Notes: generated by a model from the letters alone, not told the origin. A stretch of DNA of 64,000 nt from Bacteroidota bacterium (GCA_020444275.1 JAHLLG010000001.1:372001-436000); one strand, 5' to 3'; positions 8,231 to 17,586 are shown, numbered from the stretch's first letter. Made by a program: numbers and translations.

Positions 8231-9304
8231 TTAAAGGTTTTTCTTAAAACTATCCAGGTTAGTACTAATTGAGAAATGATCTGTAGCGCCTGCCAGGTGG
8301 TAAGTTGATCGGCCATAGCTCAAATGAAATTTTGATATTTTTACTCCAAATCCCCACGAGAACCCAATGGTTGAAGTTTTTGATTCTATCAGCATTTCCT
8401 GACGGCGCCTGTAATTATATCCTGCTCTGAGATAAAAGTTTTCTAGTGGATTTAGTTCAACCCCAAGAATAACATGACGCATAAATTCATCAGCAATTTT
8501 ATCCAGGTTCGACTCTTCTGCTTCGGTTCCTGAAAGAGGATCAAGAGCAGACTCTTCTTCCGGTTTATCGTAAGAAAGGCTCCAATTTTCTAAATGATCA
8601 AAGGTTACTGTAAATAGCAGCGGAGCATGTTTTAGCTTTTGAGATATTCCCAGTTGAATATTAAATGGTAACGATTCTCTTTCGCTTGTGTATCCTTTAA
8701 GCTGCATTCCGATATTTTTTAGAACCAGTGCGGCAGAAAATAAATTACCCGGTTTGTGATAAACAGCGCCTATATCGAAAGCAATGCCTAGCGATGTATA
8801 TTTTTCTAAGGTGGATATTACAGGTTTTGCATTTACTCCTAATCTGATGGTGCTGTCAATTGCCCTGGAGTACATAAGATTGATTGCATATTCTGCTGCT
8901 TTAAACTCTCCTGTGATAATACCTTTTTCATCGGCAGCAGTAAAGTTACCATAGTTGATATAGTTTATTCCTCCCGAAAAAATACCTTTATTATTAATTT
9001 CCGTAGCATAAGATGCATATCCATAATTGATATCCGTAAAATAATTGACATAGTTAAGAACTAAACTATGATTCATTTCAGGATTAAGTAACGCCGGATT
9101 GTGGTACGTTAAATTATAGTCGTTATCGTCGATGGCAATTACATCTCCTCCAAAGGAGGCAGCTCTTGCCGAATGCACTAAGTTCAAAAAATCGTAGGTG
9201 TGATTACCGCCAATTTGTGCACTAACTTGCATTGAGAAAGCAAGCATTACAAAAGTTATGAATGCTCTAATTACTTTATTGATATGTGCAGCGCTGTTTT
9301 TCAT
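8231..9304 (-). CDS. porQ: type IX secretion system protein PorQ
   Basis: 357 residues. A Sec signal peptide ends near SMQVSAQ (residue 30), followed by the PorV/PorQ-type outer-membrane beta-barrel start: YDFLNLVHSARAASFGGDVIAIDDNDYNLTYHNPALL. Repeated short amphipathic strands continue to the end (FSWGFGVKISKFHLSYGRSTYHLAG). PorQ is an accessory outer-membrane component of the type IX secretion system that exports CTD-tagged proteins. No other por genes are in the window, in line with their scattered arrangement in this phylum. Confidence 0.88.
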   Translation of the reverse strand: MKNSAAHINKVIRAFITFVMLAFSMQVSAQIGGNHTYDFLNLVHSARAASFGGDVIAIDDNDYNLTYHNPALLNPEMNHSLVLNYVNYFTDINYGYASYATEINNKGIFSGGINYINYGNFTAADEKGIITGEFKAAEYAINLMYSRAIDSTIRLGVNAKPVISTLEKYTSLGIAFDIGAVYHKPGNLFSAALVLKNIGMQLKGYTSERESLPFNIQLGISQKLKHAPLLFTVTFDHLENWSLSYDKPEEESALDPLSGTEAEESNLDKIADEFMRHVILGVELNPLENFYLRAGYNYRRRQEMLIESKTSTIGFSWGFGVKISKFHLSYGRSTYHLAGATDHFSISTNLDSFKKNL

Positions 9305-9451
9305 TTAGTGCTATAATAATCTTTTCAACCCAGGTTGAATTTCGCGTAAAAATACAAATAATGCCAAAAGAATTAATATGTGATCCGAAAATTGGGCATA
9401 TTAATGTTAAACGCAAAAGATCTGTTCTTAGTGCACAGACCTTTGACAGGT

Positions 9452-10594
9452 TTAAAGTTTATTATGAATTGACATGTAATTATACATGAGAATTTTTTCA
9501 TTCTTTAATGAATAATTGTGCACCGGATTAAGTAGAGACAGAAAAATGGTATTGGCACTATCAGCCCATTTTTTAAAAGTTGAGTTATCGATAGTGTGTT
9601 TGGGGATATACTCAATGAGTTTAGTTAAATCAAATTCGTTGCTGGAAATACCAGCACCGCTAATTTCAGCATCTAAGGCATTACACATTTGTTCGTAATG
9701 TCCTTCAGTAGGCACCATCATGATTGGCTTACCCAGGTACATCGCTTCACAAATGGATTCGAAACCTGCTGTTGATGCATAACCATGGCAGCGGCTCATG
9801 TAATCTAAAAATTTGACATCATTAATTTTATGGAATACTAAATTTTTATGAATAAGTGTTTCTTCATCTGCCTCCTTCTTATCCCAGAAAAATTGTGCTA
9901 CTGTTTTCGGATTTTGTTTGTGCCACTCCATAATATCGTTAGCATACCCTTGATTTAATATGTAACCATGAATAAATCCTTCGTTACCAGATTTGAGTTT
10001 AAGGACACTTTTTCTAAGCAGTGGGGGTACAACATAAAGATTCTTTTCTGGAATATTGGGCAGTTCTCTAAATGATAGTGCTAACAGCTTGTTTGCCCGA
10101 AACGATGTAATTCTGGTATTTAGTTTTAATAAAAGCTTATCCAGTTTATGTCCTTTAGGAAAAGGAAATTCGGGATGATAAATTAAGTACTGGTGACCAA
10201 TACAGTAGTATTGTGCATGAGGTTTATATAGAAGAGAATACAGACCACCTAAAAGATCATAAAAGTTTATAATAACATCCGGTTTTTCTGATTTGACGAT
10301 TTTATGGATTTGCCTTAAACTTTTTAGATATCTGCGAATATAATAGAAATTGTAGAGGACAGATTTAGAAATATTAATTCTCTTGTCTTTATCTACTACA
10401 AAATTTGGGCTTTGAATCGGATATAGTTCAGATTTTATCTTTTCCTTAAAAAATGCTGGTATTTCACGTCGGATACTTTTTCCAATAATTACCGAGGAGA
10501 CTTTATGACCGCTCCATACAAGTTTATTTCTGAGACTAATGGCTTGTGTCATATGGCCCCGGCCTTCACCCTGAACTATAAAAATATATTTCAT
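9452..10594 (-). CDS. glycosyltransferase, MJ1255/Glyco_trans_1_3-like (GT-B fold)
   Basis: 380 residues from the ATG at 10592-10594. The N-terminus VQGEGRGHMTQAISLRNKL is the glycine-rich nucleotide/acceptor loop of the Glyco_trans_1_3 family; the C-terminal half has CHGYASTAGFESICEAMYLGKP, typical of nucleotide-sugar binding in MurG/MGD-like GT-B enzymes. The substrate is unknown; lipid glycosylation is a reasonable inference from the neighbours. It follows the LpxH-like gene by 5 bases, so both form one operon. The frame stays open upstream into the LpxH-like gene, but that extension has no similarity and was left out. Confidence 0.85.
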   Translation of the reverse strand: MKYIFIVQGEGRGHMTQAISLRNKLVWSGHKVSSVIIGKSIRREIPAFFKEKIKSELYPIQSPNFVVDKDKRINISKSVLYNFYYIRRYLKSLRQIHKIVKSEKPDVIINFYDLLGGLYSLLYKPHAQYYCIGHQYLIYHPEFPFPKGHKLDKLLLKLNTRITSFRANKLLALSFRELPNIPEKNLYVVPPLLRKSVLKLKSGNEGFIHGYILNQGYANDIMEWHKQNPKTVAQFFWDKKEADEETLIHKNLVFHKINDVKFLDYMSRCHGYASTAGFESICEAMYLGKPIMMVPTEGHYEQMCNALDAEISGAGISSNEFDLTKLIEYIPKHTIDNSTFKKWADSANTIFLSLLNPVHNYSLKNEKILMYNYMSIHNKL

Positions 10595-10599
10595 CTGTT

Positions 10600-11427
10600 T
10601 TAGGCTATTTTTATTTTGGTCATTTGAGGTAGTGCAAAATTCTTTTGTTTTATTTGTTCCAGCTTTGGTGGAACCTCTTCTTTCGCAAGTTGGTTGTAAT
10701 ATAGAATCTCCCATTTTCCATTATAATGCTCAACTAAAGCACTTAAAGATTCTACCCAATCACCTGAGTTTAGGTAGGTAATTCCATCATAGTTTTGAAT
10801 ATCCGGATGATGTATATGACCACAAATTACTCCCTGGCAATTTCTTGATTTTGCAAGCTTTACTAGTTCTTGCTCGAAACTTGAAATGTAGGATACGGCT
10901 GACTTAACCCGTTGTTTGATATCCTGAGAAAGAGAATAATAAGGTAGTCCTCGTTTTAATCTTCTGTTATTATAAATTTTATTCAACCACAATAAAAATG
11001 TATATCCAACATCACCTAATTTTGCCAGCCATTTTAAGTTGGTGGTTATGGTATCGAATACATCACCGTGCACAACATAAAAGTTTTTTCCGTTGCTTCG
11101 ATGCACATAATCCTTTTGGATAGATAAATTACCAATCGTAAGTGGCATCATATTATCCAGAAAATCATCGTGGTTGCCGCGTATATATATTACTTCTGTA
11201 TTAAATTTATCTATCATTTTTATTAAGACTCTAAAAAAGCGGGTGTGTTTTTTCTTCCATTTGCCACTCTTTTTCAATCTCCATCCATCAACAATATCAC
11301 CGTTTAGAATTAGCTTATCGCAGGTGTTTGACTTTAGGAACCGCACCAGCTCTTTAGCTTTAGAAGCTTTTGTTCCTAAATGAACATCTGATATAACAAT
11401 TGTTTTAAAGTGGTTCGGTTTAAGCAT
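10600..11427 (-). CDS. LpxH-like UDP-2,3-diacylglucosamine diphosphatase-family metallophosphoesterase
   Basis: 275 residues. Calcineurin-like phosphoesterase motifs appear in order: ISDVHLG (residues 12-18), LNGDIVDGW, IRGNHDD, VVHGD and CGHIHHP, all metal-binding. The family hydrolyses UDP-2,3-diacylglucosamine in lipid A synthesis or related lipid pyrophosphates; this longer type (LpxH2-like) often occurs beside glycosyltransferases, so the true substrate may be a different lipid. First gene of a two-gene operon. The divergent diacylglycerol-kinase-like gene begins about 220 bases away, suggesting a lipid-related locus. Confidence 0.85.
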   Translation of the reverse strand: MLKPNHFKTIVISDVHLGTKASKAKELVRFLKSNTCDKLILNGDIVDGWRLKKSGKWKKKHTRFFRVLIKMIDKFNTEVIYIRGNHDDFLDNMMPLTIGNLSIQKDYVHRSNGKNFYVVHGDVFDTITTNLKWLAKLGDVGYTFLLWLNKIYNNRRLKRGLPYYSLSQDIKQRVKSAVSYISSFEQELVKLAKSRNCQGVICGHIHHPDIQNYDGITYLNSGDWVESLSALVEHYNGKWEILYYNQLAKEEVPPKLEQIKQKNFALPQMTKIKIA

Positions 11428-11562
11428 GTCCTTTTTATTTCGAAGTAATGATTAGAAATTTAAGGCTGTGTTATTTCATTTTTAAGAAATTGAAAAATCA
11501 ATTACCAGATTAAAGAATTGTTAATTAAGTAATAGAGGTGTACCAAACGAAAGAATATTTCG

Positions 11563-11600
11563 TTTTTGTTTTTTTATATTCTTGTTCTAAGTTACCTTTG
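11563..11600 (+). promoter_or_regulatory. probable promoter of the diacylglycerol-kinase-like gene
   Basis: TTTTTG ends at 11568 and a perfect TACCTTTG box is at 11593-11600; the 24-base spacer is slightly longer than usual. The leader is about 45 bases. Confidence 0.5.
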
Positions 11601-11644
11601 CCGGGTCTTTATTAAGGCATTTTGTACGACGATACTAAATAGTG

Positions 11645-12520
11645 ATGAAGGAGAAAGTATTATTTGTAATCAATCCGGTTTCAGGAAATAAGCCAAAAGA
11701 ATTTATTCTGAAACTTATTGAGGAGAAATTTACTGAAGAGCAGTATAAGGTTAAGACTATCTTTACCCGTTTTGCTGGTGATGCAACAACTATTGTAAAA
11801 GAATATTTACAAAAAGGGTATAAAAAAGTAGTAGCCGTAGGAGGCGATGGAACGGTTAATGAGGTTGCATCTGCAATAGCAAATACTGACGCTGTTTTGG
11901 GTATTGTGCCGCTGGGTTCAGGTAATGGTTTGGCACGTCATTTAAAAATTTCCTTAAAGGCAAGCAAGGCCTTAGACCTAATAAAAACCGGGAATAGCAA
12001 GCAAATAGACTACGGAAAAATTAACGATCAAAAATTCTTTTGTACTACTGGTGTGGGTTTCGATGCACATATCGGGCATGTATTCTCCAAAATGGAGGGG
12101 AGAGGTTTTGGCAATTATCTAAAAGCTACATTTTCGGAGTTTAAAAATTATGAACCGAAGCGATATGAAATTACGATGAATGGCACTACCATTATGCGCG
12201 ATGCATTTCTTATAACATTTGCCAATGCATCGCAGTATGGAAACAATGCGCACATAGCTCCCAAAGCAGATATTCAGGATGGTAAACTTGAGGTTGCTAT
12301 TTTAAGGTCATTTCCCTTAATTACAGCTGCCGGTATTGGAGCAAGGCTTTTCTTAAAAAATATTGATAAAAGCGTTTATCTGGAAACTTTCCAGTGTAAG
12401 GATATTGTTGTAAAAAGAAAATCTCCCGGAGTGGTACATTTTGATGGCGAACCAGGTGAGATGGGCAATGTGCTTAACATTAAGATTGTCCCGGAAGGAT
12501 TACATGTTATTGCAAATTAA
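11645..12520 (+). CDS. diacylglycerol/sphingosine-kinase-like lipid kinase (YegS/DagK family)
   Basis: About 291 residues. The DAGK catalytic domain is clear: FVINPVSGNKPKEF, VAVGGDGTVNEVASAIA (the GGDG ATP-binding loop) and GIVPLGSGNGLARHL. The C-terminal domain has VHFDGEPGEMG. Enzymes of this family phosphorylate diacylglycerol, long-chain bases or other lipids at the inner membrane; which one cannot be read from sequence. ATG at 11645 is preferred to the GTG directly before it. The last 14 bases overlap the convergent YkgJ-type gene. Confidence 0.9.
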   Translation: MKEKVLFVINPVSGNKPKEFILKLIEEKFTEEQYKVKTIFTRFAGDATTIVKEYLQKGYKKVVAVGGDGTVNEVASAIANTDAVLGIVPLGSGNGLARHLKISLKASKALDLIKTGNSKQIDYGKINDQKFFCTTGVGFDAHIGHVFSKMEGRGFGNYLKATFSEFKNYEPKRYEITMNGTTIMRDAFLITFANASQYGNNAHIAPKADIQDGKLEVAILRSFPLITAAGIGARLFLKNIDKSVYLETFQCKDIVVKRKSPGVVHFDGEPGEMGNVLNIKIVPEGLHVIAN

Positions 12521-13025
12521 GCTCTGTGCGTCTTTCCTTCAGTTTTTCGATGGAATCGTACACCGCCGGACAAACTTCACTATTCTTTAACGTAAGATTT
12601 AAAATCTGGTAAAACCTTTTTCGATCCAGATGAGGATATTCTCTGCATGCTTTGGGCCGACTTTCATATACCATACAGTAATTATCAGGTAATAAAAACG
12701 GGCAAGGTGTATTTTTAAATACATAATCATCTTCATCATCGATAAAAAGATATTTATCAATAAACTCGGAAGGTTTTGTTTTTAATCGTTTAGCCAATCG
12801 TTCCACATCTTTAAAATATAAGGTAGGACTTATTGATTTGCAACAGTTTGCGCAATCAAGGCAGTCAATTTCTTCAAATACCTCATCATGTAATTCCTGC
12901 ATTATCTTATCCAGGTTTTTAGGCTTCTTTTTCCTGATTTTAGAAAAAAACGATTTGTTTTCTGATTTAACATCAGAGGCTCGGTTACGTAATTCATTAA
13001 TTGATATTTTATCTAAAATACTCAC
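12507..13025 (-). CDS. YkgJ-family cysteine-cluster protein (putative metal chelator)
   Basis: 172 residues. The core is CLDCANCCKS, followed by CPFLL, YCMVYESRPKACREYP and a late CPAVYDS; these spaced cysteines define the YkgJ/CxxCxxCC family, assumed to bind zinc or an iron-sulphur cluster. The function is unknown. The start is GTG at 13023-13025, whose first G is the last base of the upstream TAG stop (TAGTG), so translation is probably coupled to the EamA transporter gene. Convergent overlap with the lipid-kinase gene at its end. Confidence 0.85.
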   Translation of the reverse strand: MSILDKISINELRNRASDVKSENKSFFSKIRKKKPKNLDKIMQELHDEVFEEIDCLDCANCCKSISPTLYFKDVERLAKRLKTKPSEFIDKYLFIDDEDDYVFKNTPCPFLLPDNYCMVYESRPKACREYPHLDRKRFYQILNLTLKNSEVCPAVYDSIEKLKERRTELNLQ

Positions 13026-13948
13026 TATTCACTAGGTCTGATATACGAGCGAATTTTTGCTCGTAATCCGTTTGTTTTAATTTGAGATAAGAACAAGCCA
13101 CCTATTACCAGAAGAATTCCGGCAATTTTATTTAGGTTTAAAATTTCATCCAGAACAAAATAGGCAATTATTGCAGTAATTACGGGTATGAGGTTAGTAA
13201 AGGCATTTGCTTTGCCAATACCGATATGCTGAATAGCATAGGTGAAAAATATAAAAGCAAAAGAAGATCCGAAAACAGCTAATTCCAATAGTGGAACCCA
13301 GGCATCTGCAGAAAATCCTGTTTGCTTAAATTCTGCAAAATCAATGATAAAAAACAGAGGGGCAAATAAAAATATACCTATAAAATTGTGGTAGGTAACA
13401 ATAGTAATAGAGTTATATCTTGAGGTAAGCTTTTTTAAAACAAATGAATATCCGATAGCAGCCGCAACAGCAACACATAACATTCCAATTCCAAACATCG
13501 AAGCTTCCACGGCACCTCCTTTATTAAACATTACAAATCCAACACCAATAATGGATACGAGTATTCCCAAGGCATTCATCTTGGTAATTTTTTCATTTAA
13601 GAAGTATGACGATGTAAATGAAGTAAACAGTGGAATTGTAGCAATGATAACTGCAGTTAATGTTGATGAAACGAATTTTATTCCATAGCTTTCACCAATA
13701 AAATACAAGAATGGATTAAAGACCGAAACTAGTATAAAATATTTGAGATCACCTTTTTTAATCTTTTGCAACCGTTTAAGTGGGTACATCAATAAGAAAA
13801 GAAAAACAGATGATATAATTAACCTGAAAAAAACTACCGTAACCGGGTTGTAAAATTCGTATACAACTTTATACCATATAAACGTATAGCTCCAAAATAA
13901 CATAGCTAAGCTAACGGCGATATAAGCAATAATATTCGTTCTTTTCAT
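13025..13948 (-). CDS. EamA/DMT-superfamily transporter
   Basis: 307 residues with about ten hydrophobic helices arranged as two EamA repeats; the second has PLLELAVFGSSFAFIFFTYAI and the N-terminal repeat has VVFFRLIISSVFLFLLMYP. Proteins of this kind export or import metabolites and amino acids across the inner membrane; the substrate cannot be predicted. The stop codon overlaps the GTG start of the YkgJ-type gene, so both form a two-gene unit. The start ATG lies about 220 bases from the divergent amidohydrolase gene. Confidence 0.9.
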   Translation of the reverse strand: MKRTNIIAYIAVSLAMLFWSYTFIWYKVVYEFYNPVTVVFFRLIISSVFLFLLMYPLKRLQKIKKGDLKYFILVSVFNPFLYFIGESYGIKFVSSTLTAVIIATIPLFTSFTSSYFLNEKITKMNALGILVSIIGVGFVMFNKGGAVEASMFGIGMLCVAVAAAIGYSFVLKKLTSRYNSITIVTYHNFIGIFLFAPLFFIIDFAEFKQTGFSADAWVPLLELAVFGSSFAFIFFTYAIQHIGIGKANAFTNLIPVITAIIAYFVLDEILNLNKIAGILLVIGGLFLSQIKTNGLRAKIRSYIRPSE

Positions 13949-14044
13949 CTTTCTTTTCGGCTCAAATTTCGGGGCGCAAGATAAAACATTTGTAACAGAA
14001 AAAGATGATCTATTGGTTCATTTTTAATTCTCTATTGTTTACGT

Positions 14045-14052
14045 TATCTTTG
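14045..14052 (+). promoter_or_regulatory. -7 box before the amidohydrolase-racemase pair
   Basis: TATCTTTG matches TAnnTTTG exactly; the leader to the ATG would be about 110 bases. No upstream TTTG was found at a standard distance. Confidence 0.4.
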
Positions 14053-14165
14053 TTTTTTCTTAAAAAAGGAGCACGCAGTCTAAGTTTTAATAGTACCTTG
14101 ATGGTTTTTGCAAACCACTTATTAAAATCTCCTTTTATCTATTATAAAATAAAAATAGAATTAAT

Positions 14166-15317
14166 ATGAGTCTTTCATTTGATTTAGATAAAATAATCAA
14201 CCTTCGACATGAGCTTCATAAATTCCCGGAGTTATCAGATAATGAGTTTCTTACTTCGGAACGAATTGCAAACTTTTTAGCAGAGTATAAAAATACTGAA
14301 TTGATACGAGGCATTGGGGGAAATGGAATAGCCTGCATTATTAAAGGGAAAAACGAGGGGCCTTCGGTTCTTTTTCGTGCCGATCTGGATGCTTTACCAA
14401 TAGATGAGATTAATAACTTTGAATATAAGTCGACCGAAAAAGGTGTTGCTCATAAATGCGGTCATGATGGACATATGGCTATTATTGCAGGATTAGCTGA
14501 TGTTTTTTCAAAAAATCCGCCAGATAGAGGACAGGTTGTATTGTTTTTTCAGCCATCAGAAGAAAATGGACAGGGCGCACACCGGGTTGTTAACGATGAA
14601 AAATTCAAAAAAATAAAAGTGGATTATGCATTTGCATTGCATAATTTACCTGGTTTTCCTAAGGGAAATGTTCTTTTACGTGATGAGACATTTGCAGCCG
14701 CTTCTAAAGGAATGATCATAAAATTAACAGGTAAAACATCGCATGCGGGTGAGCCGGAAAACGGAAACAGTCCGGCAGTAGCTATGGCTGATATTATAAA
14801 ACAGTTAAATGATTTACCAAATAAGAAGGGTCTTTTTAGTGATTTTACATTGTTAACTGTTATTCATGCCCGACTAGGAGAGGTAGCATTTGGCACAACT
14901 CCTGGGTATGCTGAGGTAATGGCTACATTAAGAACCTATACTAATGAAGATATGCAAAAGTTAACCTCAGCTTGTGAAGATATAGCCGAAGAAAACGCTC
15001 AAATAAGTAATCTTAGAATAGAAATTGAATATGTTGAAGAATTTCCTGCTACAATAAACGCTCATGAAATGGTTCAATGTATTCAGAAGGCTTCTGAGAA
15101 ATCAGGAATAGAATATCAATATCTGGAAACGCCTTTTCGGTGGTCAGAAGATTTTGCTCATTTTACCCAGAAATTTGAAGGAGCACTTTTTGGTTTGGGA
15201 AGTGGTACTGAGCATCCGCAGCTTCATAATCCGGATTACGATTTTCCTGACGAAATCATCGAAAATGGAGTGAACATATTTTACGAAATATATAATCAAA
15301 TCATAAAAACAGACTAA
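14166..15317 (+). CDS. M20-family amidohydrolase (N-acyl-amino-acid hydrolase type)
   Basis: 383 residues. M20D signatures are present: LRHELHKFPELSDNE, FRADLDALPI, HKCGHDGHMAII (metal-binding Cys and His), FQPSEENGQGAHRVV and ALHNLPGFPKG, with an inserted dimerisation domain (KLTGKTSHAGEPENGNSPAVA). Relatives cleave N-acyl groups from amino acids, including aminoacylases and IAA-amino acid hydrolases. The racemase gene starts 5 bases after the stop, so the two are probably one operon and may act on the same amino acid pool. Confidence 0.9.
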   Translation: MSLSFDLDKIINLRHELHKFPELSDNEFLTSERIANFLAEYKNTELIRGIGGNGIACIIKGKNEGPSVLFRADLDALPIDEINNFEYKSTEKGVAHKCGHDGHMAIIAGLADVFSKNPPDRGQVVLFFQPSEENGQGAHRVVNDEKFKKIKVDYAFALHNLPGFPKGNVLLRDETFAAASKGMIIKLTGKTSHAGEPENGNSPAVAMADIIKQLNDLPNKKGLFSDFTLLTVIHARLGEVAFGTTPGYAEVMATLRTYTNEDMQKLTSACEDIAEENAQISNLRIEIEYVEEFPATINAHEMVQCIQKASEKSGIEYQYLETPFRWSEDFAHFTQKFEGALFGLGSGTEHPQLHNPDYDFPDEIIENGVNIFYEIYNQIIKTD

Positions 15318-15322
15318 AAACC

Positions 15323-16474
15323 ATGACAGGAACCTCAGTAATTGAAGTTGATCGTTCAGCACTTATTCATAATTTAAATTTTATTCAACATCATTTGGGA
15401 GAAGATGTAAAAGTATCTTCAGTAATTAAGGCAAATGCTTACGGACATGGAATTGAACAGGTTGTACCGGTGGCAGAATCGGCCGGAATTAATCATTTTT
15501 CCGTTTTTAGTGCAGACGAAGCTCAGCGTGTTTACAAAGTAAAGAAGAAACAAACCGATGTTATGATTATGGGTTGGGTTTCTGATGAAGCTTTGGAATG
15601 GGCCATAAAAAATAGTGTGGAATTTTATGTGTTTGAATATGCCAAGCTTGAAAAAGCGCAGGAAATTGCTGAGAAACTCAATAAGAAAGCAATAATCCAT
15701 ATCGAAGTAGAAACCGGGATGAACAGAACCGGTTTTATCCAGAAAGATTTAAAAAAAGCTGTGAATTTGATTAAAAAGCATAGGGAATGCTTTGTTGTTA
15801 AAGGATTATGTACACATTATGCAGGGGCTGAAAGTATTGCCAACCATGTGAGAATACAAAAGCAAATAAAAAAATATAATCAAATTTATAAATGGATTGT
15901 TAAAGAAGGAGTTATTCCTGAATTAAGACACACAGCATGTTCTGCAGCCGCAATGGCTTATCCGCGAACAAGGATGGATATGGTTCGAATAGGTATTCTT
16001 CAGTATGGTTTCTGGCCTACTCGTGAAACCTTCATTCAGTATATTTCTAAGCAAATGGATAAAGCTGATCCGCTGCAAAGAGTTATTAGCTGGAAGAGTC
16101 AGGTAATGTCTATTAAGAAGGTTAAAACAGGTGAATTTGTTAGTTACGGAACTGCATATCTGGCAAACGAAGATAAAGCAATTGCCATTGTACCGGTTGG
16201 TTATTCGCACGGTTACAGTCGGTCGTTGAGCAATACGGGAAGAGTTTTAATTGATGGTCAGAGAGCTCCGGTAATTGGTGTAGTTAATATGAATATGCTC
16301 ATTGTTGATGTTTCTACCATACCCGATGTAAAAAGAGGTGATGAGGTGGTTTTAATCGGAACACAAAATGGATTAGTTATTACACTAGCCTCTTTTGCAG
16401 ATTTTAACAATCAGTTAAATTATGAGCTTTTAGCTCGATTACCAATCAATATTCCAAGAAAAGTAACGAATTAG
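15323..16474 (+). CDS. alanine racemase-family PLP enzyme with altered active-site shell
   Basis: 383 residues. Fold-type III racemase: PLP lysine Lys36 (VIKANAYGHG), catalytic Tyr294 (VGYSHGY), ETGMNRTGF with the substrate-binding Arg, CTHYAGAE with the PLP-contact His, RIGI with the pyridine Arg, and NYELLARLP near the end. Three places differ from ordinary Alr: the position normally a carbamylated Lys is Glu (HIEVETGM), GY(A/G)DG is GYSHG, and the usual RxCMDQ segment reads VVNMNM. The reaction is probably still racemisation, but the substrate may not be alanine. It is co-oriented with the M20 hydrolase, 5 bases downstream. Confidence 0.85.
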   Translation: MTGTSVIEVDRSALIHNLNFIQHHLGEDVKVSSVIKANAYGHGIEQVVPVAESAGINHFSVFSADEAQRVYKVKKKQTDVMIMGWVSDEALEWAIKNSVEFYVFEYAKLEKAQEIAEKLNKKAIIHIEVETGMNRTGFIQKDLKKAVNLIKKHRECFVVKGLCTHYAGAESIANHVRIQKQIKKYNQIYKWIVKEGVIPELRHTACSAAAMAYPRTRMDMVRIGILQYGFWPTRETFIQYISKQMDKADPLQRVISWKSQVMSIKKVKTGEFVSYGTAYLANEDKAIAIVPVGYSHGYSRSLSNTGRVLIDGQRAPVIGVVNMNMLIVDVSTIPDVKRGDEVVLIGTQNGLVITLASFADFNNQLNYELLARLPINIPRKVTN

Positions 16475-16573
16475 TTAAAAAATATGCAAAATACTAAAAC
16501 ATTTTGCTAACTATTTTCGTTAGAGAAAGAGCAACTAATTAATAATTTATTTTTCATTCTGTAAAAAAAATTG

Positions 16574-16581
16574 TTTCTTTG
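16574..16581 (+). promoter_or_regulatory. possible -7 box of the primary sigma factor gene
   Basis: TTTCTTTG differs at one position from TAnnTTTG; it would give a leader of about 140 bases. The gap 16475-16725 otherwise holds only a weak 7-bp stem-loop (16486-16507) after the racemase gene. Confidence 0.3.
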
Positions 16582-16725
16582 CATAATTTTTCGTATAGTT
16601 GTTTGTTTTGGGTTAGGCAAGTGTACTATTTACCAATAATTTAATAAGGTTCTTGTTCAGGTATTATGAAAATAATATCCCCAAATCGTATCGCATAAAA
16701 ATAGTTTAGAAAAGGAGAGGCTGAA

Positions 16726-17586
16726 ATGAGACAGTTAAAAATTACAAAATCTATTACGAATCGTGATAGTTCTTCTCTTGAGAAATATCTTCAGGATGTT
16801 GGAAAAGAGGAGATGGTATCTGCCGAAGAAGAGGTAGAATTAGCTCAAAGAATAAAGAAAGGTGACCGAGCTGCATTAGAAAGATTAACCAAAGCAAACC
16901 TTCGTTTTGTTATTTCTGTAGCGAAACAGTACCAATTTCAAGGATTAAGCCTTCCTGATTTAATTAATGAAGGAAACTTAGGACTTATCAAAGCAGCCGA
17001 GCGATTTGATGAAACAAAAGGGTTTAAATTTATTTCGTATGCTGTTTGGTGGATTCGTCAGTCTATTTTACAAGCCATTGCTGAGCAGTCAAGGGTAGTG
17101 CGTTTACCTCTAAACAAAGTAGGATCTTTAAATAAGATACATAAAGCATATTCAACTTTAGAACAACAGTTCGACCGTACACCAACAGCCGATGAGTTGG
17201 CAGAGTTTGTTGATCTACCAAAAGATAAAGTTGAAGATACATTGCAGCTATCAGGTAAGCCATTATCAGTAGATGCTCCGTTTGCCGATGGTGAAGAAGG
17301 AAGCTTGCTGGACGTAATGGAAAATACCGACTCTCCGAATGCCGACAATAGTTTATTGGAAGAATCACTTGCTAAAGAGGTAGAAAGAACATTAAGTATT
17401 TTACCTGAAAAAGAGAGAATGGTTCTTAAATATTATTACGGAATTGGTGGTAAGGATTTATCTTTAGAAGAAATTGGATATGAGCTTGGATTAACTCGTG
17501 AACGGGTTCGCCAAATTAAGGAAAAAGCAATACGACGATTAAGACATTCTTCTAAAAATAAGCTGCTTAAGAAGTATTTGGGTTAA
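16726..17586 (+). CDS. rpoD: primary sigma factor (sigma-70 family, RpoD/SigA)
   Basis: 286 residues, the short form without region 1.1 that is normal for Bacteroidota. Region 1.2 is [17 protein letters not shown]; region 2 has LVISVAKQY-like [32 protein letters not shown] and [14 protein letters not shown]; region 3 has [13 protein letters not shown]; region 4 ends with [20 protein letters not shown], the -33 contacting helix-turn-helix. It directs housekeeping transcription from TTTG/TAnnTTTG promoters such as those listed here. A rare strong ribosome binding site (aaaggagagg) precedes the ATG, and a strong terminator follows. Confidence 0.97.
   Translation: MRQLKITKSITNRDSSSLEKYLQDVGKEEMVSAEEEVELAQRIKKGDRAALERLTKANLRFVISVAKQYQFQGLSLPDLINEGNLGLIKAAERFDETKGFKFISYAVWWIRQSILQAIAEQSRVVRLPLNKVGSLNKIHKAYSTLEQQFDRTPTADELAEFVDLPKDKVEDTLQLSGKPLSVDAPFADGEEGSLLDVMENTDSPNADNSLLEESLAKEVERTLSILPEKERMVLKYYYGIGGKDLSLEEIGYELGLTRERVRQIKEKAIRRLRHSSKNKLLKKYLG

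Noticed and set aside
9286-9489. Plus-strand reading frame of 67 codons between porQ and the glycosyltransferase gene
   Set aside because: It overlaps both neighbours, has no similarity, no promoter box, and biased codons are lacking.
10595-10714. Upstream extension of the glycosyltransferase by 40 codons
   Set aside because: It lies entirely inside the LpxH-like gene in another frame; the ATG before the glycine-rich loop is the natural start.
15323-16474. Alanine racemase as a decayed gene
   Set aside because: The frame is open over the full length, and both catalytic residues and cofactor-contact residues remain.
16486-16507. Stem-loop after the racemase gene as a terminator
   Set aside because: AT-rich 7-bp stem with an 8-base loop and no T run; too weak to call.
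17058-17368. Antisense reading frames over rpoD
   Set aside because: They are complementary shadows of a conserved coding region, with no family similarity.
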